DNA from: Progne subis subis
Lineage: Eukaryota; Chordata; Aves; Passeriformes; Hirundinidae
DNA: 64,000 nt
Assembly: GCA_022316685.1 (NCBI GenBank)
Contig: JAKJHU010000030.1
Location: 14,650,018 to 14,714,017 of the forward strand
Direction of reading: 5' to 3'
Shown here: in pieces, positions 1-41,400 of the stretch
How the letters are laid out: each line of letters starts with the position of its first letter
Position numbering within the stretch: position 1 is the stretch's first letter
The notes under the pieces: model-generated
Databases searched by the model: none
Seen by the model: only the letters and a program-made list of their open reading frames with translations
What the model was told of the DNA's origin: nothing
Translations under genes and position numbers: made by a program

Positions 1-1072
1 ATCCCCCAGTGGGAAAGGCAGCACACAACTAGAAACCACTGTGCTTTGAGGCTTCACGAATCATTAAGAATAAAGATCAATCCCCCCTCCATTTAAACAT
101 TAGATATTAAAACTGAATCTAGGATGAAGATAAGCTAAACAGACTCCTTTTCAAGCTGTTATTAGGTTAAATATAATATCAAAGGGATTACATAAACCTT
201 GTAACTCTCTCTACAGAAATTTTAAAAAGGCACTTATATTTTGCAAAACACAGGCTGTCTAGACCCCAATTATAAGCCCCAGCTTAATCAGCGGAAATCA
301 TTGGGATATGCATGGGCCAAAATCTCCACTTTAATATTTGTTTTGGAAGGCAGGGTATCTCCAGATGAAATGGCTGATTGAGCTTTTTATTTCATTGCTT
401 TGGGTGGAAATGACTGAATCTTTGCACACCAAGTAGTGCTGAAGAAGTTGCTCTGGTGTAAAGCAATCTCCAGTCCTAACCCTCCAGTGAGCTCTCACCC
501 CCAGCCTCTCTCTCTCTTGCCAGCTCTGCAGCAACAGGGCTCAAACGCTGCCTGGTGAAGAAGAGGGCTCCTGTTCAGTAATTCACAGACAGTAATTACT
601 ATCTGTAATTGAGCATTACATCTGGAAAGAGGATATTCACTCATATCAAGCAGCATATAGCTGCAGATTCTGAACTTAGAACTACCTTGTGCCCATATGC
701 ATCTGGCTTAAACTGCAGTTAAAGTATTCCCCACTCTGTCAGTGTGTGTGACATCAGAGTATGGTGCTCACACTGTCATCATCCATGCAAATATTAATAT
801 ACTGGAAAGCTTTCAAAACAAAGGAATCTGAATTTCACTGTACACAGTGACGTAAAACTTCTCCCTCTCTGGACTTTATGTACAACAATATATCTTTCTA
901 AGGAAGTGTGCTTGTGATTATTTCTTTACTATGTGTAGAAAGAATAAACTTACTTTTCTTCAATATTACTCTTTTCCCCCATCTCTTCCCTCCTTCCCCC
1001 CTAAAGAAACAAACAGCTAATATTAGCAAGGCCTTATATTTCCCCTGGAGGAACCCAAGAAATAGAGAGTTT

Positions 1073-1095
1073 AAAAAAAAAAAAAAAAAAAAAAA
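1073..1095. repeat. Poly(A) run, 23 bases
   Basis: Uninterrupted A run in the AT-rich region left of the CpG island. No retrotransposon body was recognised beside it. Confidence 0.9.
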
Positions 1096-2720
1096 GCTAC
1101 TTGTCAAGAATCAGAATTAAAATGAATGGTTTTGGACTGACAAAACACCCAAAGTTGTAGGCATATCGCAAAAAAACTCACCCAAAAGTAGTCTCTTCTA
1201 TGCCAAATTACTGCTTTTAATGCAGTAAAAAAAATTGTTCTTTATTCACCAACAAATTCCTCCAACAAATTTAAGTAAAATGTATTAAGAAGTCAAATTT
1301 GAAAATCATTCATAAGCTGTGTTTGCATAATATTTAAGCAGATACCTACAATACCAGCAGGGATCTTGTATGGGCATCAATTCCTCAACCTGATCCATGA
1401 ACAAAAAACCCAAACTCACATGGCACTCTAGGTGTGGTGACCTTTTATCACACCACATCCCCCTGAGAAGTTTAGAGGACAGGGAGCCATTAAGTATTCA
1501 ACATAGGAAACAAGGGTGAACATTGTGCAGTGCTGAACACTCCAAAAATCACTGTATCTACAAATGCATTTTACCTTGCTGAAAATCCTGCTGAGAAACA
1601 GAAACTCCTGAGCTTTCATGCTGCTCCACCTAACTCACTTGGCAACTGCTGCCAAGTGCCCAACTCCCCCTGATACAGCTTGGGATTTGCAGAGCACTCT
1701 CAACTCCCACTGATTGCTGAAGGCATCTGATCCATGTATAGAAAGGCAGTATCAGTAACTTTAAAGGTATTCTAAAGATTGACTAGAAATCTGGAGTTCT
1801 TGATGAAGTGCACAGCTGTAACTAACATTTTACTTCCAGTCTTCTACAGTCAGGTAGTTAATAACTGTTCTTTCCTGACTCCTTCCCCACTGTTTACTCT
1901 TTTTCAAACATACAACATTCTTAGATCTCAACTAACCTAATTACCAAGAGAGAGCCTTATACCCATGCACAGAGCCAGTAGGAGTTTTAAAATCAACAGC
2001 ACTTTGACATACAAACCAAGTCTTTCCATTGTAACACAGAGGAAAGTAATCACACGAGTACCATATTTTGTGTACGTTAATCTACTTCATAGCTTTAAAA
2101 AAGGCAAGCTTAGATACCTCTACCAAGATTGTCTTGGACTATAAAAACATGCACTTCCATCTATGAAGTTCTTAGCTAAGACAATGTTAAAATAATCACA
2201 GTCCTAACCTATAACCAATGATTCAAGCCCGAAAATGTCTATGATTACCCAATTCACAGAATTAATTGCGAGCTGACAGCTATTTTCCATCTAATAAATG
2301 TGGTTCGAAGATGCTTTGAAGATTCAGAGTGCTGAACATGTGGAGCTTTACCCTAACCATTCAAAAGTTCAAAAGCTCATTTCTGTCCTTCTGTCTGGTG
2401 AGGTGCATTTGGCACTCAGAGAACAGCGCTGGCTTTGCCAAGCAGCAAGGGCTGGCGTTACACGCTCCTCATTACACAGTTCTGTCTGCCCACTCTTTCA
2501 ACAAAACCGTCAGCCTCCGAGCCTTGCTTGAGTAATGGTTTCAAATTGTGGGTCTCCTCAAAGCTCCTCCAAATCCTAGTGAGACCATTAGATAAGGAAG
2601 GTGAGCAGCAAACTGCAAAGTGCCACCAGAGAAGGCCAAGTTGTATAGAGTGAACTTAGAATACCAAAGTCAATTTACTAAATGGCTCCAAACACCATGA
2701 GGAACCTGTTCTTTTGAAGT

Positions 2721-2778
2721 AGAATATATAAAGTTCCTTTAGACCTATCAGAATATATAAAGTTCCTTTAGACCTCAC
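2721..2778. repeat. 29-bp direct tandem duplication (two copies)
   Basis: AGAATATATAAAGTTCCTTT and the next nine bases occur at 2721-2749 and again at 2750-2778, identical over the first 26 bases. A recent local duplication. Confidence 0.9.
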
Positions 2779-5700
2779 AAGCAGAGGTTATGCTAAAGAA
2801 TGTTAGCAACATTAAGTCCTTTGCTACCTTTTGGATCTTTTAAGAAGTGCAAACAGTAGCATATTGAAAGTTAATTTTTTTCCAGGTTCTCCAATCATGC
2901 TACCTGCTCCTCCTTCAGTCGTCAGCAATCTTCTTGTCTTCTGTGCTTCAGCATGACAATGTGTCTTATAATTTTAATGGTATAATAAATGTAGGCTACA
3001 TTCTGTCCCTTTAGATTATACTCTTTTACAGTGAATTATACTGAACTGTAATATTTACTGTGATCTCAAAGCTCTTAAGAATAAAAGAGTGGTACACACC
3101 TTCAAACATGTGACAATAGCTGATTTTTGTTAAATTTGGGCTGATCTCTGAAGCTGGTTTGAAAGAATCCACTGATAGTACAGGCACTGTTCTAAGAAAT
3201 ACATTACAGTTCACTGAATTCTGAAGGATATGAAAAAGACCTGAGTGGACCCCCTGAAGTTCCATCCAGTTCGTTGACAGACCACAGAACTGGAAATGAA
3301 CCATCAATGAAAGTGGTGCAAGGCACAGAATTATGAAATGCCATCTGGATGGTACAGGATAAGGAAATGTATCATTTTGGTGGCTTCCACCTCCACAGAA
3401 ACAGTAAGAACAGTTTATGCAGCAAAAGGTTTGACTATTTGGGAAAGTCCACAACTAGCCATGAAAGTTTAAAAAAAGGAGAAAAAAGAGAAAAGAGAGA
3501 AGAAAAAGAGAAAAGATGATTCGGAATAAAAGAATAAAAAATAGCAAATTTTAATTAATAGAATTAATAAGGCTGAAAATATGAGTAGTCACAGCCCTTT
3601 AATGCCTAATTTGACAATATAGAAACTCAAATAGTAACAGAAAATTGTTTTCTTAGAGGTGTATATTCAGCAAAGGTGACAGTACTGACAGGTAGTGGAG
3701 AGTAACACAAGTAGAACGCTACACTCACTACTGCTGCTTATTTAGGAAATAGGAAGCAAACAAAAGGGAAAATGGGACTCAACTGAAAATTGCATCACTT
3801 GTTTACAAGTCCCTGACAACTCAGAAGCGAACCATCTTGGACATTTATGGATCAATGACCCCGCATCTAAAGCACAAGGAGAGGGAATATTGACCATTTA
3901 CACACAGAAGAGAACAGCATGTCCATGCACTCAGCTAAAAATGTTCAGAACACTCCCTCACGCCATGAGCCCAAAACTGTTATCAGTTTAACAAACTGAT
4001 CATTCTGAAAATTTTACAGCAAGCCCAGGATTTATAAAAATTAGAAAACATAAAAATACTGAATTTGATACTGTGAAATCTTTATTAGATCCCAGCTTGA
4101 TAGGTAAAGAGAAACTGATCACCAAAATAAAGATTAGCCATAGATTAGCTGCAAGTGATTGTGCCTCAGTTGTATTTATTATTCACAAATAGAAAAAACA
4201 CACACTTCATGTATACTTGGTTCTTTAAACATTCTAGCTTCGTAAAGCTGCAAAAAAATTCTGAATTCAGGCTTAAGGAAAGAATCTGACTTCAAAGATG
4301 AATGACTGCTTTTCAAATAAGACCCTTCTAAAGTTACATACAAACAAATGGATCACCAATCACAACTAGATGCAAACGTTAACCCAAATTTTTAAACTTT
4401 TCCTCCAACTACATATAAACAAAAGGTGGGAAACCCAGGGGAAAATTTCAGCAACAGCAATAAGCTTAACTGAAATGCTACAGACGGCCCAGTGAAGCAA
4501 AAGACACAAAAAACAGCCTTCTGGGTACATTAGGAAGAAAAGAAATCCTAGCAATATTACAAAGTCAATTATTTGATAGAAATTCTTCAGTGTGGAGAAT
4601 CTACAAAAGGGAGAACTGTTCAACGCATAGCTCTAAGTCTCCAGCAGTAGGTATTGAGAGAAACTTTGTGATAAATACTGTCTATTCCTGTAATAAACAA
4701 CAGCAGTTAAGGCTAGATATCAGGACACTGGATCCAGCTAAAGCACTCAGATCAAGAGAGGAAATAATCCAGAACAGAGCCATAAGAAACATTAGGAAAG
4801 TAGAAGAGTAAGCCTCACAAAGGAAAGCTCTACCTCAAACTACTATGTTTTCCCAAGACAAGTTTGGAAACAATCACAGTGAGCATACATATTATCCAAA
4901 TACGATAGCAGAGAGCTTTTCAGCCTAGCCAAGATATAAGAACCACTAGCCTAAATTTAAAAACAAGTAATTTCAGTTATACAAAATGGCATCTACTTCT
5001 AATCCGCTCAGGGGAATTCATTTAACACCACCATTGGAACTGACTGCCTTGCTGGCAATGTTTAAAGAAAGTAACAAAAGGGTTTCTAAATTATGCATTT
5101 TTGCTCCGAGAGGTCTTAACTCAGGGCAGTCCTCTAGTCTACATCACACAGGTTGTTTTAAACAGGGTTTCTGTAACTGCTCACAAGCTTTCTTTTTTTT
5201 GGCGTGAAATCCCTCTGAATAAAACAAAAAAAAACCAGACCGCTGATGAAAACCAACAGCACAGCTTTGAAAATTCCCTTCTCATTCCTACGTTTGAGGG
5301 AATATTTGTTTTCATGTACCAAGTTTCGTAACAAAATCCACTTTTTATTTACACGTTTATATGCACTTTGAAATGCTCAGTATACTCTGTGCATGTATTA
5401 TTTTAAAAGTAAGTGGCACCAATGCCAGCTTGCAGACTGAGACATCTCAGCCTTTGCTATTTTACATGACACTTTGTACACAGTAAACTTCCCCATCTTT
5501 CCATTAACTATTAAACCTACTGAACTGCTCAGAAATAAAGCGCAAGTACCTACCAGATATCATTCACTATTGCAGATACTCTGAGCTCTTTCAGAGATCC
5601 AGAACTGCCTCCATTACATGGTTTATTGAAGTTACTGTTGGTTTTCAGCGCTGCACATCCTGGTATGGGGGAGAGCTGAGCATCAGAACGGACCCCAAAA

Positions 5701-6534
5701 CCCAGGCACCCCCAGAGGAGTAAACCAGACATCTTCCCCAACTTTGTCTGCACATACACTGTACTGTTCCTTCACACTCGCCCCCGCACCGCAACGCCAT
5801 GGGATGCAAGATAACTCTGGAGCCAGAACTTCATGGCTCGCTGCCTGCCGTCAGTCTGTCAGTCCGTCCGTCCGCCTGAACGCCGGCGGTGACAGCAGGC
5901 AGGAACTCGGCGGCTCCTCTGGGCGCATCGGGATTGAACTTCTTGATTCTCCTTTCTGAGTGACGAGTCAGACGATTTTCCTCCGCCCTGAAGAGAGCAA
6001 AGCCCCGTGCAGGCTCCCGGCGTGGGGCGGAGGAAGGAAGGGGACAGGAGCTCGTCCTAGGGGTCTGACCCCACTGCGGGCCGAGTCGGGGATGCGGGGG
6101 CACGCACAGTCCGATTCCAAGGGATGCCACAGCCCTGCCTCCCCCAGCCCGCCCGGAGCCCGCCGCCCCCGACGGGCGATGACCCCGGCGCAGGGGCAGC
6201 GCCGACGCCAGACAATGGGGAGGAGGGCGGGGCGCGGCCGCCCCACCGCGCCCACCCCGCGGGTGCCGTCCCCGTCGGGCCCGGCGCGCCCGCCCCCGCT
6301 GGCCGGGAGCCGCCCCCGCCCCGGGGTGGCAGCGCCGTCCCGTCCCTACCGGAGGAGCGACCGGCCCGCTCCCGGGGGAAGCGGGGGCGGGCGCAGGGCG
6401 CACCTCCCCGAGCAGCGGGGTCGCCCTCCCGCCTCCCGGCGCCGAGAGCCGCCCTCAGCGAGTCCCTACCTGCCGGCGCCGCTCCGCCTCGCCCCCTCAG
6501 CCCGTGCCGCCGCCCGCCCGCCGCCTGCGCTCAC

Positions 6535-6600
6535 GGCCGCGCCGCCATCTTGCGCTTCACAAACTACTGCACTTCTTTCGGGGCGGGGGGGCGGCGGATG
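6535..6600 (-). other. ZHX1: Candidate ZHX1 noncoding exon 1 (approximate 5' end)
   Basis: On the minus strand a YY1-type motif CAAGATGGCGGC (6552-6541) is followed by GCGGCC and a good donor, GTGAGC (6534-6529). YY1 motifs in this orientation typically sit just downstream of a start site, so a short first exon ending at 6535 is plausible. The ATG in the YY1 motif would start a short upstream frame. The 5' edge is a guess. Confidence 0.4.
6541..6552 (-). promoter_or_regulatory. YY1-type motif
   Basis: CAAGATGGCGGC read on the minus strand, the common core-promoter YY1 site. Its direction agrees with minus-strand transcription. Confidence 0.55.
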
Positions 6601-7090
6601 GGCCGGGAGCTCCCAACGCCGCGGCCGCCCGCGCCCTCGCCTCGCCCCGCGGCGCCCACTCGCATCCTCCCGGCGCGGCGCTGCCCCGGGGCGGGAGCGC
6701 AGCGAGCGCGGACGGCGCGGCCGCTGCCTCAGCCGCCCTGGCAGCGAGCGGGGGCGGAGCCGCTCCCGCCGCCCCGCCCGTCAGGCGGCCGACACCGGGC
6801 GCGGGGGCTGCCCCGGCACCGCAGCGCCGCAGCCCGGGGGGCACCGGCGGCTCCTCGGCCGCCCGGGGAGGAGCGGGGGCGGCAGGGTCGGAGCTCCCGG
6901 GCGGCAGCCGCGCCTCCGCAGCCGCTCCTCTGCTGGTAAACTTCGCCGGCTCCGGGCTCGGCCCTCCCGCCGTGCCCGGGACGAGCTGTACGGACAGCGT
7001 CGCCCCTAGCCCGGGAAGAGTTTATCTGCCGCTCAGGGAGGAAAGGGCCGCAGAGTCCCGACACCGAAACGAGAGCGAGTAAACAGAGAA

Positions 7091-7794
7091 GTAGCGGCTG
7101 TAACGAAAAACACATTTCCAACACCTCGGGTTGTTAGGAGTTTTTTTGTTAGTTAGAGGACTTGGAGAAAGGAGACCTTTCCCCCTTTACACTACATACA
7201 AAATATTTTGATCAATATTTAGGTATAACTCACTACCCAGTTCTCAAAAACGTTGTTTCCCTGTACTGTTTTTCTCATCACTCTGTGGTATTTTGGGTCA
7301 GACAGTAAAATGTGACAGTTTCCCGAAGAAAAGAAAAAGATGTAGGTTGTGGGGAACTCTGAAAACGGATTTACACAGCGGGGAACATTTTTTAAAAATC
7401 TGACTAGGTACGGGATCCTGTCGAGCCTAGTGCCAGGGAGACATTTGCTCAAAACAGCAGTTTTGATCCCAGGACTGTTTCTGGTTCCTCAATTCCACAC
7501 TGTCAGTTTTCCAAATAGTACTCTTAGGGGATGCACTCAACCAGCTGCTTGCCCCAAGTCACATCAAAATTGGCGATGGCAGCCAAGGAGGAGAAATGTC
7601 ATAAACTGCATTAAAATGTAAATTTGCAATTTAATTTTTTTCTCTCCTGTATAATCCATACAACAAGTGGAGAACAAAGAAGTGAACACATACAGTTATT
7701 TTCAAATCATAGTATTTGTACTGGTGACTTAAATGCAAGATTATCAATGATCAAAATTGTTCTGTGACTAAAATAGAGCATACAACCCACCACT
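7091..7794. other. Spacer between ATAD2 3' end and CpG island
   Basis: AT-rich with no repeat or coding signal I recognise. Its short length implies that ATAD2 and the putative ZHX1 promoter are closely stacked on the same strand. Confidence 0.5.
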
Positions 7795-8662
7795 AAAACG
7801 AGATTAATTTTTTATTCATATCCACCAAACAATACAGAGGAAAAAAACAAACTGCTTAGCACACTCATGTTTGAACAAACACAATAGAAGGACACAAAAA
7901 AAGAACATTACTGACAGAGGTAAGAAACCAAACACACACAAAGAGGGATTGCACAATTTGGCACTCAGTATTGGCACACATTGTGTATGTGAGGTGACAG
8001 AACAGAAGAGCAAAGGGTCATGCCACATATTTTATCATGATTTATATAAAATTTTATTCTCATATATGTAAAACTTTGTCTTATTCTATTTATTTAAATA
8101 ACTATCAACAGATAAATTTTCTCTGCAGGTTTGAAGAGAAATACTTCTCCAAAAGAGGATAGTGCTTTGCTATTACTCAAATATATTTATCACCAACAGT
8201 ATATTCACTTTCATGTAATAAACAGACAGAATTCTTCCCAGGTAACTAGAAAACTATTTACAACTGAATTCAACTACAAGCCATCTGATGAACTAACAAT
8301 TTGTATTAAAATGCTTTTCTCCAGTATTAAGATTGTCATTATTACAAGAAGGATTAAACTTTACCTTAGAAAGTTACAGTAGTCAATCTTATTTTGTTTC
8401 AAGTTAGGTACTGAAATTATCTATTCAGATCTGCTGAATTCCAAAGGCAATCACAGCAGTATGTCACATTAAAATATACATATCTGGAAGGGAAATATCA
8501 AATAAAAGTCATTAAATTACTTTATTTGAGCTTTCTTAATAAATTTTAAGATTTGTATAAATATATATGTAGACCTAGTATTTATTGAACAATGCAAAGA
8601 AAAAACAGCATGCAATAAAAAGAAAACATTACAGAGCATGTCAAGTATGCTGAAATCAAGTA
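7795..8662 (-). other. ATAD2: Likely ATAD2 3' UTR with candidate poly(A) signals
   Basis: AT-rich sequence after the ATAD2 stop. AATAAA on the minus strand occurs at 8581-8586, 8521-8526 and 7811-7816. The first two would give a 3' UTR under 200 nt, the last about 0.87 kb. Which is used cannot be told from sequence. Confidence 0.5.
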
Positions 8663-38002
<29,340 letters not shown>

Positions 38003-38172
38003 GGCAAGGGGGACACGGACCCGCGCCCGGCCGGCCGTGCGCGCCACCCGGATCCCGCCACCCGGATCCCTCCGCCGCGCTCCCTCCCGCCCCGCTCTTC
38101 CCTGCGGCCGCTGCTCCCGGCCCGCGCGGCGGAAGGACACGCGGCGCACTGCGTTCCTCCGCCCCACACGCG

Positions 38173-38186
38173 TTTGGCGCCGAAAA
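38173..38186. promoter_or_regulatory. E2F-type site, near-palindromic
   Basis: The sequence TTTGGCGCCGAAAA carries an E2F consensus (TTTSSCGC) on both strands, about midway between the two start codons. ATAD2 is an established E2F target in mammals, so this is a good candidate for the element giving G1/S control. It might act on NTAQ1 as well. Confidence 0.65.
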
Positions 38187-38410
38187 CTCGGAGCGCTGCG
38201 CTCGGCGGCGCGGGGCGGGGTTGGCTTGGTGGCACCGCCTCCTCCCGCCCTGCCTGAGGGGTCCCTGCGCCGCCCGCCGCCGCTCTGGCCGTACCCGCGA
38301 AGTGCCCACGCCGAGCCGGGATGGCCCCGGTTTCCTCGGGGACGGCGTAGCGGCTGCCCCCGCCGGGCTCAGCGCCTCCTGCGCCGCCCTCACCCCCGCT
38401 CAGGCCGGCC

Positions 38411-38484
38411 ATGGCCCGGCCCGAGGCCGGTTATGAGGCGGCGGTGCCGCCCCGCCCCGCCTGCGCCTACACCAGCTGCTACTG
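38411..38484 (+). CDS. NTAQ1: NTAQ1 coding exon 1 (residues 1-25)
   Basis: Encodes [20 protein letters not shown] then TSCY, and ends with TG, the first two bases of the catalytic Cys25 codon. Donor TG then GTAAGG. CAYTSCYC aligns with human CVYSSCYC. Confidence 0.94.
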
Positions 38485-41400
38485 GTAAGGGGGACGGGGA
38501 CGGGCGGAGAGGGTGTCCCCTCACACCGCCGGGAGCCGGAGCCGCCGGCGGTGTTGGCGCGGCTGCGGGCATATCCCGGTCCTGCGCTCGTTTCTCGTCA
38601 CGAGAAATGAAGTTGGAGGAAAACAAAATAAATTATCCATTTTGGTTTTTTCAGCGAAGAAAATGTTTGGAAGCTTTGTGACTACATCAGGAGTCAGGAT
38701 CGCTACCCTTTAGAAGAATTTTATGCTGTTTTCATATCCAATGATAGGAGGATGGTGAGTTAATGGGATATCATCAGAGTCAACTATGGAAAGGCTTCAG
38801 ATGGCAGCCCAGTGTAGGCGAGACATGGTCCCAGTGATTTCGGCCACAGCCCAGTGTTGGGGAGTGAGCCTTTAGCCCAGCATGTAGGTGAGATACAGTC
38901 CAAACCCGTCTTCTAGCTCACTTTGGCTCGGAGGTATGCCGAACACGCCATGTGAGATCTTTTAATTATTTGCTGCATTCAGGACAGTGGAATGAGGTAT
39001 GGTGTCCTTGTGAGCTGTGGGAGTAATTCTGTCTGTAATCTGTCAATTTAGGAGAACAGTTATCTTTACAAAATCATAGAACTATTAATAAAGTTGAAGA
39101 AGACCTCTAACTCCATCAGGTCCAATTGTTGACCCTGCACCACTATGTTCACCACTAAACCATATCCCTAAGTCATTTGGATGTTTCCAGGGATGGTGAT
39201 TCCATCACTTCTCTGGACAGCTTTTTTCAACGTGGCCCAGAATAATATCTCCAATTTCATGCTCCTGAGAGAGAAACCAGAAAAAAAAAAATCTTACTGC
39301 AGCACAGATGTAAGCTGAGGAGGTTGATTGGTTAGCAAAGAACTAACCAATTTACCTGAAATGAATCTGTATTAATCTGCATGATTTTATTCACTTCAGG
39401 TTCATTTGTAACTTTCAGATTCCACTCTGGAAGCAGAAATCTGGACACGGAGATGAGCCTGTTGTCTGGGTAAGGCATTCATTACTCTCAATAATTTTGA
39501 GTGTGTGCCCCTGTAGTTGACAGCTGCAGGATCACACATGGGCATATAACAAACTGTTCCATCTGAACAGAAAGGAACACTTTAGCTGGAGCAGGTTGCT
39601 CAGAGGGGTTGTGGAACCTCTATCCTTGGAGATTTTTAGAAGCTATCCAGACAGTCCTGGGCATTTGGCTGTAGGAGAGTTTCCTTGAGCAACGGGTTGG
39701 AGCAGATGACCTAAAGTCCCTTCAAACTTCACACATTGCATAGTTTTGCATTAATTATAATTCTTTTACAACAAATTTATAAATAGCCTAAATCTGGTGC
39801 TCCTTTGCACCAACCCTCATAAACTAATAGCAAGGCAGTCAGTAAAACCTATGGGTGACAAGTCTTAATTATAGTAAAAATGCATAATAGATTTGTGAAA
39901 ATTAATATCTGGGTATTGAGTCTTCCAGCCCTGTAGAATTGTAGGTAGATTACTGTACTTGTAGATGGATGAAAATATTTATGTAGGCCTGCCAGATGAT
40001 AGAACAATATAAGCTATATATGTAATCAGGTGTCAGCACTTAAACAGACCCATAAACGGTGGCTTTGAAGTGTCATTTGATCAGTTAATGTAGTTCACTA
40101 ATTGCTGATGCAGAATTCTTTGGTAGCATAGAGTCCTTTCAGTTATCTGGCACAGAAAAAATTATTTCTTGTGGCAATTTCTGTTTCTGAAATTCTGCAA
40201 AGTAATCTGCAAATTTCTGAAGTTTTCTGATTTCTGAATCATTGACTTTCTTCCAAAATATTGGTATCTTTACAGTACCAAAAACAACCTACAAACAAAC
40301 AAAAAAGAGGTTTGGTTTGAAAAGAGATCCAAGTTTTACAGAGATTTCCTAAAAGGGAGTAGCAGAGTCAGGAAAGACCATGGCAAAATGTGTATTTCTC
40401 ATAAAAATTAATAGATTAAAAGGTCTTTTAACTTTGAAATTTCAGTGGATCATAGGTTGTGTGAAGCTTGTAAGCTAATTTGTCTTATGCTCTCTAATAG
40501 GTTTTTTTAAATACTGTTGAATATAGTTGTGTATGTGTATTGGGCTGGTAAAGTATATTGCCCAAATCTTTTTCATTCAAATTTATTTGTGGTTTTAATA
40601 TTGAAAGTGTCAAAAGACAGTTCCCAACCCTTTTTGTGAGTGGATTCAATGTAAATTTAAATAAGTTGTTAAGGGCTACCTTCAATTTAATTTTGGAGAA
40701 CAGCAGCAGTGCACATGCTTGACACCTAATGTCAGTACCTGCAGCATCCCCAAACCTCCACCTGTGATTTCTTACAAGTTAAGGAGTAAAAACTGCACTG
40801 CATAACCCAATTGTCTTGATAAAATAGTTGCCTTGAAAAAGTGTAATGTAGTACCCACAGATATTTTTTTTCCCAGCCTCAAGAGCTGCTACAGGAATTT
40901 GTCTTACTCCTGTGGTCCTCCTGATCTGAGCTGTTCACTGGTTTTTCAGTGGTGTGCTGGTTTTTCAGGTGCTTCTGGCAGCTGAACACTCGACACTCAA
41001 ATTCACAGACCGTGTTACTGCAACAGCTACAAAATCTCTTAATAGAAGAGATCACTAGGTAACTTTAATGTTAACCTATCATCTTATTTTGTGAGTTTAT
41101 TCATGACTGGGTCTAATAAAAAAGTGCCTAACCAAACAACTTTTGTGGTTTGGTGGGGAGCATGAGAGAGATTTGGTTTTTTTAGGAGTAGTGTACACTT
41201 TAGTTTGCTGTCTTGGCTTAGATCAAAGGAGGCTGCAAAGAAGTGGGAAGGAATAGCAAGGTTTCTGGAAGAGCAGATGGGCAAGATGGACATTAGGAAA
41301 TCTCACTCCTGGTGCCAGAAATGTTACAGGCTTAATATTCAAGGGCAGCAAGCAGGCTTTAAAAAATGGATCTGAACCTATGCTTCTAAGAATCCTTTTT

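Larger units (their letters stand above)
1..5739 (-). other. Non-coding AT-rich region, probable ZHX1 intron
   Basis: No reading frame here looks like a protein I know, and none is long. Contents seen: an A-run (1073-1095) and a 29-bp tandem duplication (2721-2778). If the CpG island to its right is the ZHX1 promoter, this is the first part of a 5' intron. Confidence 0.45.
5740..7090 (-). promoter_or_regulatory. ZHX1: CpG island, probable ZHX1 promoter
   Basis: A dense GC/CpG block, densest at about 6.1-7.05 kb. It sits 1.6 kb beyond the ATAD2 stop on the same strand. In human the next gene in this direction is ZHX1, also minus strand, with noncoding 5' exons ahead of one large coding exon. 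No ZHX1 coding sequence is in the window, so the name rests on gene order. Long open frames on both strands here are composition artefacts. Confidence 0.6.

Noticed and set aside
5960..7009. Long open frames (up to 349 residues) on both strands of the left CpG island
   Set aside because: Pro/Arg/Ala/Gly-rich translations in several overlapping frames at once reflect GC-rich, stop-poor sequence, with no domain or homology.
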